Shown here: piece after piece, positions 59,571 through 64,000 of the stretch
How the letters are laid out: each line of letters starts with the position of its first letter
How positions within the stretch are numbered: the stretch's first letter is position 1
Source: Hermatobates lingyangjiaoensis
Lineage: Eukaryota; Arthropoda; Insecta; Hemiptera; Hermatobatidae
DNA length: 64,000 nt
Assembly (NCBI GenBank): GCA_026182355.1
Contig: JAPFBL010000312.1
Span: forward strand, 288,001-352,000
Reading direction: 5' to 3'
Program-made: the position numbers and the translations under genes
The notes under the pieces: model-generated
Seen by the model: only the letters and a program-made list of their open reading frames with translations
The model's database searches: none
Told to the model about the DNA's origin: nothing

Positions 59571-60055
59571 AGTGGGGGGGGGGGGGGGGCTCTTGCTAGG
59601 GTCGTTTTGAGGGGGTAAAGATAAAAAGTAGAAAAAAATTAAAATAATAAAAAAAACTTACCAAAAAAGCTGAAATTCTATAACAAATTGAGTTTTTAAG
59701 GCCTCAATTGTTTTTGTTTTATGTTAAATGGATTTTTTAACTGTCATATTTGCAAAAATAAAAATAAATTTATTTTCAATTTTTTAAAGGAGTTGAAAGT
59801 TTATATTTATATCTATAGGCAATTAATTTAATTTAACAATTTTTTTATAATTTGAATTATACGTTTTTCTTGAAAAATCTTTGGTTTTCTTTGATGACGA
59901 CTATATATGTATAGGAATACCGTAATAAATGAAAGTCTGGGAATAATAACAGCTGTCTAAAATTAAAACCCTTGATTGTAATTCCATGAAAATAAATATT
60001 TTGTAGATCTTTCTGGAATTTTGAAAGTTAACGGATTATAAACGGCCAGAGGAGG
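59571..60055. repeat. G-run interspersed repeat, copy 4, fullest
   Basis: It begins with about 14 G, then GGGTCGTTTTGAGGGGGTAA, and ends TTAACGGATTATAAACGGCC. About 480 bases, no coding sequence, no clear terminal repeats or target duplication. Confidence 0.65.
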
Positions 60056-60099
60056 AGAAGGGAGGTAAAAGATAGTTGCTACATCAGTGAAACAAAACT

Positions 60100-60335
60100 A
60101 CCTAATCCTAAATTTTGCCTAACTGAAGTGTATTTAGGATAGAGATCTTTAACGATTATCTGATATTGTGCAGGCTCAGCGCCGACGGCTTAACGTCGTC
60201 GAGAGACGACCGTGTTTTGATTTATTCACTTCCCACGTGAATAAAATCGAGAGTCAGAGTGAGTATTGAACCCCAGACCTATCAGTCCAGAGGTGAGCAC
60301 GTTACCACTGAGCTAACCTGCCTTCCTGACGTAAT
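60100..60335 (-). repeat. tRNA-derived SINE
   Basis: Minus-strand head AGGTTAGCTCAGTGGTAACG ends near 60325. Box B is GGGTTCAATACTC, and the body runs to TTAGGATTAGG at the left. Same family as 16660-16905. Confidence 0.75.
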
Positions 60336-60444
60336 AAAATGTATAAATCCCTTATGAATTCAGATGTCATTGCTACCCTGTTATATTAATATATACCTTA
60401 TAACTGTCCATCTTCTATTTTACTAATATGTTTTTTTTTTGTAG

Positions 60445-60606
60445 GTGAAAATAGTGACTAGCAGATTGGTCCAGTATCTATGACGATACCCATAATTAAT
60501 AATGATGATGAGACAAAAGGGGAGGAAAGGCCTTTGAAGAAAACCTGTTTTCCCATTAGTGTCGAACCGGTTCTCTTAGCTGTGATCGCCATTGGAGCAA
60601 ATACAA
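60445..60606 (+). CDS. Start exon of a probable SLC46-like major facilitator transporter
   Basis: The acceptor TTTTTTTTGTAG precedes 35 bases of 5' UTR with an in-frame TAG, then ATG at 60480. The frame MTIPIINNDDETKGEERPLK continues with CFPISVEPVLLAVIAIGANT and is cut by a GTAAGA donor at 60607. A short polar N-terminus followed by VEP and a hydrophobic helix is how SLC46 transporters (proton-coupled folate transporter relatives) begin. The call rests on about 20 residues and could equally be another membrane protein. No further exon was found before 64000. Confidence 0.5.
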
Positions 60607-61160
60607 GTAAGATAACTGTCTAATCACCGTTTATACTATTGTTGATCTATACTATAATATAAAAGGGAATGTATTCCTGTACAGTATCTGTCTGTACGTC
60701 TTAATAGCTACCTACTAATGAGCTGTATCGAATTGATAATTGGGCATATTTAATCGCTGCAATTAAATTACAGCTACAAATCAAATCATTATAATTAGAC
60801 ATCATTATAATTAATTCTGAAATTAATACGTCATTATGACTAGAGATGTATTCTCAATAGCATTTAAGTATTGCTATTTAGTAGAACATGCCTAGTTACA
60901 CAATACATATATTTCATGTTCACTTCATGTGCATATATGAAACAAAGATTTAGGAGTTCAAAAAACTATTTCCGTAGGAAAAGTCAAATTCTATATCTGA
61001 ATTCATTTATCTTTAACCAGCTGACCCTTTGAACTTTGTAACTCCAACTGTTAGTGAATGTCGTGTTACCTTTAGCTTTTTTAACATAAATGTCATGTAC
61101 ATTTATATTTAGTACAAATTACTAAGTGTAATTTACTTAAGTAATATTTTGTCTAAAATA

Positions 61161-62059
61161 CAGTGGTACCTCGGTTGTTGACCATAATTCGTTCCAGTTT
61201 GTTGGTCGAAAACCTATTTGTTCGACAACTGAAACACTTTTTCTCATAAGAAACAATGGTAAGTATTTTAATTCGTTTTACCCAAAGAAAAATATCTACA
61301 GAATTAAGAAAACGTGTATCTAAACAACATTAAAGACTTAAATGTGTACTTAATATAGAATAAACATAAAAAAGAAGTAATATAAACCACTTTGTATCAT
61401 TTAAATACCTTTTGAACAGCGGTGTGATGGCATGCAGCAGTGTTTCCCAAAGTGGGCGTTACCGCCCCCCTGGGGGCGGTGCTTTGATATCGGGGGGCGC
61501 TAATGCAAAAAGGATTTGGTGATTCTATTTCCATAAATTGAAAATGTTCATGCAATATAATTTCTAAATTTAAGTGAAAACACCACATGTAAACTTCTAG
61601 GAAAAGGTTTTTTAAAATTATTTGTTTTGATAATTTATTTTTATGCTATAAGTATATTTTCATCTAAGTTTCTTTTATTGTGTAATAATTCTTTTGCATA
61701 TATATATACTATGAAACAAGACATATATTTGATTAAAAATAAATGTTCGATTAGTCATTATATTAATTTTATTACTAAAATGTTACTGATTTCGTTATTT
61801 AGTCTAAGATTCTGATTATTGAGGAGTGCTGAGTATAGGTTTACGGACCCAAGGGGGCGGTCGCTCGAAGAGTTTGGGAAACGCTGGCATACAGGGTGAC
61901 GCTGCGTACGTTTTGGCACCACTCGGCTATTTTCGGTTCCCAGCCCGAGTGTTCAAACACCGAAATCTGTTCGAATTCGGAAGCATTTTTAGCTCGAATT
62001 TTTCGGTCGAAAACCGAATTGTTCGAATAGTGAGGAGGTTGAAAACCGAGGTACCACTG
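61161..62059. mobile_element. TA-flanked DNA transposon with perfect terminal repeats
   Basis: CAGTGGTACCTCGGTT at the left is matched by a perfect inverse at the right, with TA on each side (61159-61160 and 62060-62061). Without the nested element it would be about 440 bp. It belongs with Tc1/pogo-type non-autonomous elements; it resembles but differs from the one at 55601-56267. Confidence 0.85.
61438..61886. mobile_element. hAT-type element nested in the TA-flanked element
   Basis: Terminal repeats CAGTGTTTCCCAAA and, inverted, CAGCGTTTCCCAAA bound 449 bases. The flanking 8-mers are GCATGCAG and GCATACAG, a target duplication with one later change. It contains a GGGGGCGGT hairpin-forming segment near 61465. 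Confidence 0.82.
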
Positions 62060-62189
62060 TATCTGCAAAAGATAAATCAAAAACACCAGCTTATTGATTC
62101 CATGATGTATTAAACTATTAAGATATTCATGGTGAACTTTAGCTTAACTGTTTTGTACTTCTCGATATAATAAATATTCTGTAAATATA

Positions 62190-62588
62190 TTTTTTTATTG
62201 TAGTGCTTGTAAATATACAACATTTTTTGTCTTCCTATCTGTTTGTAAGAACAAATAAATTGGTTGGTTTTCCAACTTGTGAACACCCAACATAGTTCAG
62301 CGTTCAATGTAAGAAGCATGGATTTATCAAATTTAATCCACATACTTGTAATGATGGTCACTGTGGTTTGTTGATTGTCATTGCAAAGGCTAGTCGTACA
62401 GGAAACTGTAGACTTTTGAATTCAAATGGAGTATCCGTAGGTGTCATAGGAATACGTGGTAGTAGTACATGTTCCCCTTGGTGTTTTCCATTTACAATGA
62501 TTGCCTTAATTATGTTATTCATTAATTTTTTTATTGATAGCCTAGTTCCATTGCATAGTCGTAGTGAATTTATATTTCGTAGAAGCAT
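62190..62588 (-). pseudogene. Helitron PIF1-like helicase C-terminal relic
   Basis: The minus frame from 62588 gives RLCNGTRLSIKKLMNNIIKA, then GEHVLLPRIPMTPTD and LQFPVRLAFAMTINKPQ, the usual last helicase motifs of Helitron proteins. After a stop the match resumes more weakly (TSWKTNQFICSYKQIGRQK), where live elements have SRVGxPxNLFI. It is broken and inactive. Confidence 0.72.
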
Positions 62589-62599
62589 AGTGGAATTTA

Positions 62600-62960
62600 T
62601 GTTTTGTTTGATTAGTCAAACACTTGTTTGACAACTATCCATCACACCAAGGAACGAATCAGAAAATATATATTTCATTGAGATTAATTTTTTACATTTA
62701 ACAATTTTATTGTTCTAACATATCATCTTAACTCATTAGAACATTTCAATTTTTTTTTAAATAAACCTCTAAATAATAATTTTATTTCTCTTAAAAACTG
62801 TCCAAGTCAATGAAAACAATGTAAATAAATGGAAACACATCCGACCAGTAGGGCAGGTGATCATTATTCCAAAACAAAATTTCAGTTTTTTATAATTTGT
62901 TTGAGAGCATCTAGAACCCCAACTTTGGTTTAAAAAAAAAATTACATAAATTTTCCCGGG
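62600..62960. repeat. Dispersed repeat shared with 12700-12990
   Basis: Blocks such as ATTAGTCAAACACTTGTT, CATTTAACAATTT and GAACATTT are shared with 12700-12990, and in inverse with 40680-40800. It is probably part of the Helitron-like element. Confidence 0.5.
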
Positions 62961-63249
62961 GATATACCTAATAATTTCCCAAATTTCACGGCGATTGGAT
63001 GTCTGGTTTTTGAATCTATCGAGTACAGACAGACAGACACACAGTCATTTTTATGTATATAGATTATTTCTTTAATATTTGGGTATTATTAAACTTCAAT
63101 GAAAAGTGGGTATTTATCAACATAAATAATAATCTGATATTTTTTGTACATAGAAAATGGTTAATTCGAAATTTTCATGATTGTTCAACGTTCAATACAC
63201 TGATTTTCTACACATTTGAACTAGTGGCGTAGCAACTGTTTTTGGCGGT

Positions 63250-63600
63250 CGTAAGATTGATCCCCCCCCCCCCCCACCGCTGGCTGTTGATAATCCTTTA
63301 ACCTACAAAATCCCAAAGAGTCCTCAAAACATTTATTTTTATGAAATTTTAATCAACCATCTAATTTTAGACTGTTGAAATTAGTCTCAGGCTTTCATCT
63401 CATTACAATACTCGTATACGCATATGTAGTCGTCATCAAAGTAAACAAAAAAACTTTCAAAACAAAAAAACGTATAATTCAAATCATACAAAAAAATTAC
63501 TAAATTAAATTACTTGATTAAGCAAACAAATTATTATATATAAATGTAACAAAAAAAAATTTTTTTTTAATTTAAAATTAAACACTGGTAATAAAAGAAA
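63250..63600. repeat. G-run interspersed repeat, inverted copy 5
   Basis: It begins with a C run at 63256-63268 and continues with the inverse of the block TTAACGG...CCATGAAAA seen in the other copies. Confidence 0.55.
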
Positions 63601-63671
63601 GGCATGGAGCCAGAGTAGCCCAGAGGCTTGCATGCTCCCTTATATTATATAAAGTATGAAGTGTTGTTACC

Positions 63672-63765
63672 AGGGCTGTGGAGTCGGAGTTGGGCATATT
63701 TTCGACCTGGAGGAATCGGAGTCGGAAGAAATCAGCCGACTCCGACTCCTCGCCTAGTTATTACT
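63672..63765. repeat. GGAGTCGGAG repeat, possible DNA transposon end
   Basis: CAGGGCTGTGGAGTCGGAGT is followed by an inverted CCGACTCCGACTCC, a foldback of about 80 bases. CAGGG-type ends with this hexamer occur in some hAT-like elements, but no second terminus is visible. 63765-64000 shows nothing recognisable. Confidence 0.4.
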
Positions 63766-64000
63766 TGTGTTCATGAAAATGAGATAAAATGGTAAAGCAT
63801 GATTAATTTGTCCAAGCAGAATTTTTTCCTGGGGAGAAGGACATTGGACATTTGATGGTAGAACACAAAATGTCTAGTTTAATACTAAATATCTGGCCTT
63901 GATTGTTCAGTATTTACTTTGTTATAAGTAAATATAATATCAACTTCTTCGTTATTTAATGTCGTATTTAGACTTAATATAAATGCCTAAATAGGAGGTG

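Larger units (their letters stand above)
60645..63062 (-). mobile_element. Helitron-like remnant, nested insertions
   Basis: The left end reads TCTATACTATAATATAAAAG. The right end, inverted, reads TCTATATACATAAAAATGAC. Between them, on the minus strand, lies a decayed piece of a PIF1-type helicase C-terminus (62190-62588). TCTATA-type ends and a PIF1-like helicase fit Helitrons. The borders are inferred from these ends only. Confidence 0.5.

Noticed and set aside
62110..62361. Independent 83-codon gene on the minus strand
   Set aside because: It is the decayed continuation of the Helitron helicase frame beyond a stop codon.

Overview
This window reads as AT-rich nuclear DNA from an animal, most likely an invertebrate. 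Genes are split into short exons with GT/AG introns. The introns are packed with (TA)n, (GA)n, minisatellites and transposon debris. I cannot name the species; tRNA-type SINEs, Penelope-like elements and Tc1/pogo, hAT and Helitron remnants do not settle the lineage.

Two complete genes and the start of a possible third are visible. On the minus strand (814-21719), twelve exons join in frame to a 609-residue alpha-D-phosphohexomutase of the PGM2/PGM2L1 type, with all four catalytic loops intact. About 1.07 kb away and divergent, six plus-strand exons (22793-42872) join to a 308-residue START-domain lipid-transfer protein resembling STARD10. At 60480-60606 a plus-strand start exon has an N-terminus like SLC46-type major facilitator transporters; the rest of that gene lies outside the window or was not found.

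The unusual content is in the introns. Many loci on both strands carry the conserved core of a type I hammerhead ribozyme: CUGANGA, a stem II hairpin, GAA, then a very short palindromic stem III, a UH cleavage site and a stem I that closes in the best copies. They fall into families with different stem III palindromes (AGATCT, ACGCGT, ACGT, ATAT, AGGCCT, AGCT). Three families lie just downstream of, and on the same strand as, pieces of Penelope-like retroelement (PLE) coding sequence: 30839-31905 and 37207-37980 (one lineage), 11755-12337 (a second) and 45505-45740 (a third). PLE-borne hammerheads are known. What stands out is the number of families in 64 kb, their common arrangement as head-to-head inverted pairs forming palindromes of 0.1-0.9 kb, and a recurring extra nucleotide between A9 and stem II.

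Layout: 1-813, flank. 814-21719, PGM2-like gene, with GA-rich tracts at 6.6-9.6 kb, a ribozyme/PLE/SINE cluster at 10-14.5 kb, a LINE remnant near 15.5 kb and a minisatellite at 17.37-18.76 kb. 21720-22792, intergenic, probably promoter-bearing. 22793-42872, STARD10-like gene, with a purine minisatellite, a G-run repeat pair, two PLE copies, several palindromes, a hAT element and a minisatellite ending at the last splice acceptor. 43.38-48.5 kb, three satellite arrays and a third PLE remnant. 48.65-52.85 kb, very AT-rich with no recognised gene. 52.86-60.4 kb, transposon and palindrome debris. 60.4-64 kb, transporter start exon, then a Helitron-like remnant with nested TA-flanked and hAT elements.
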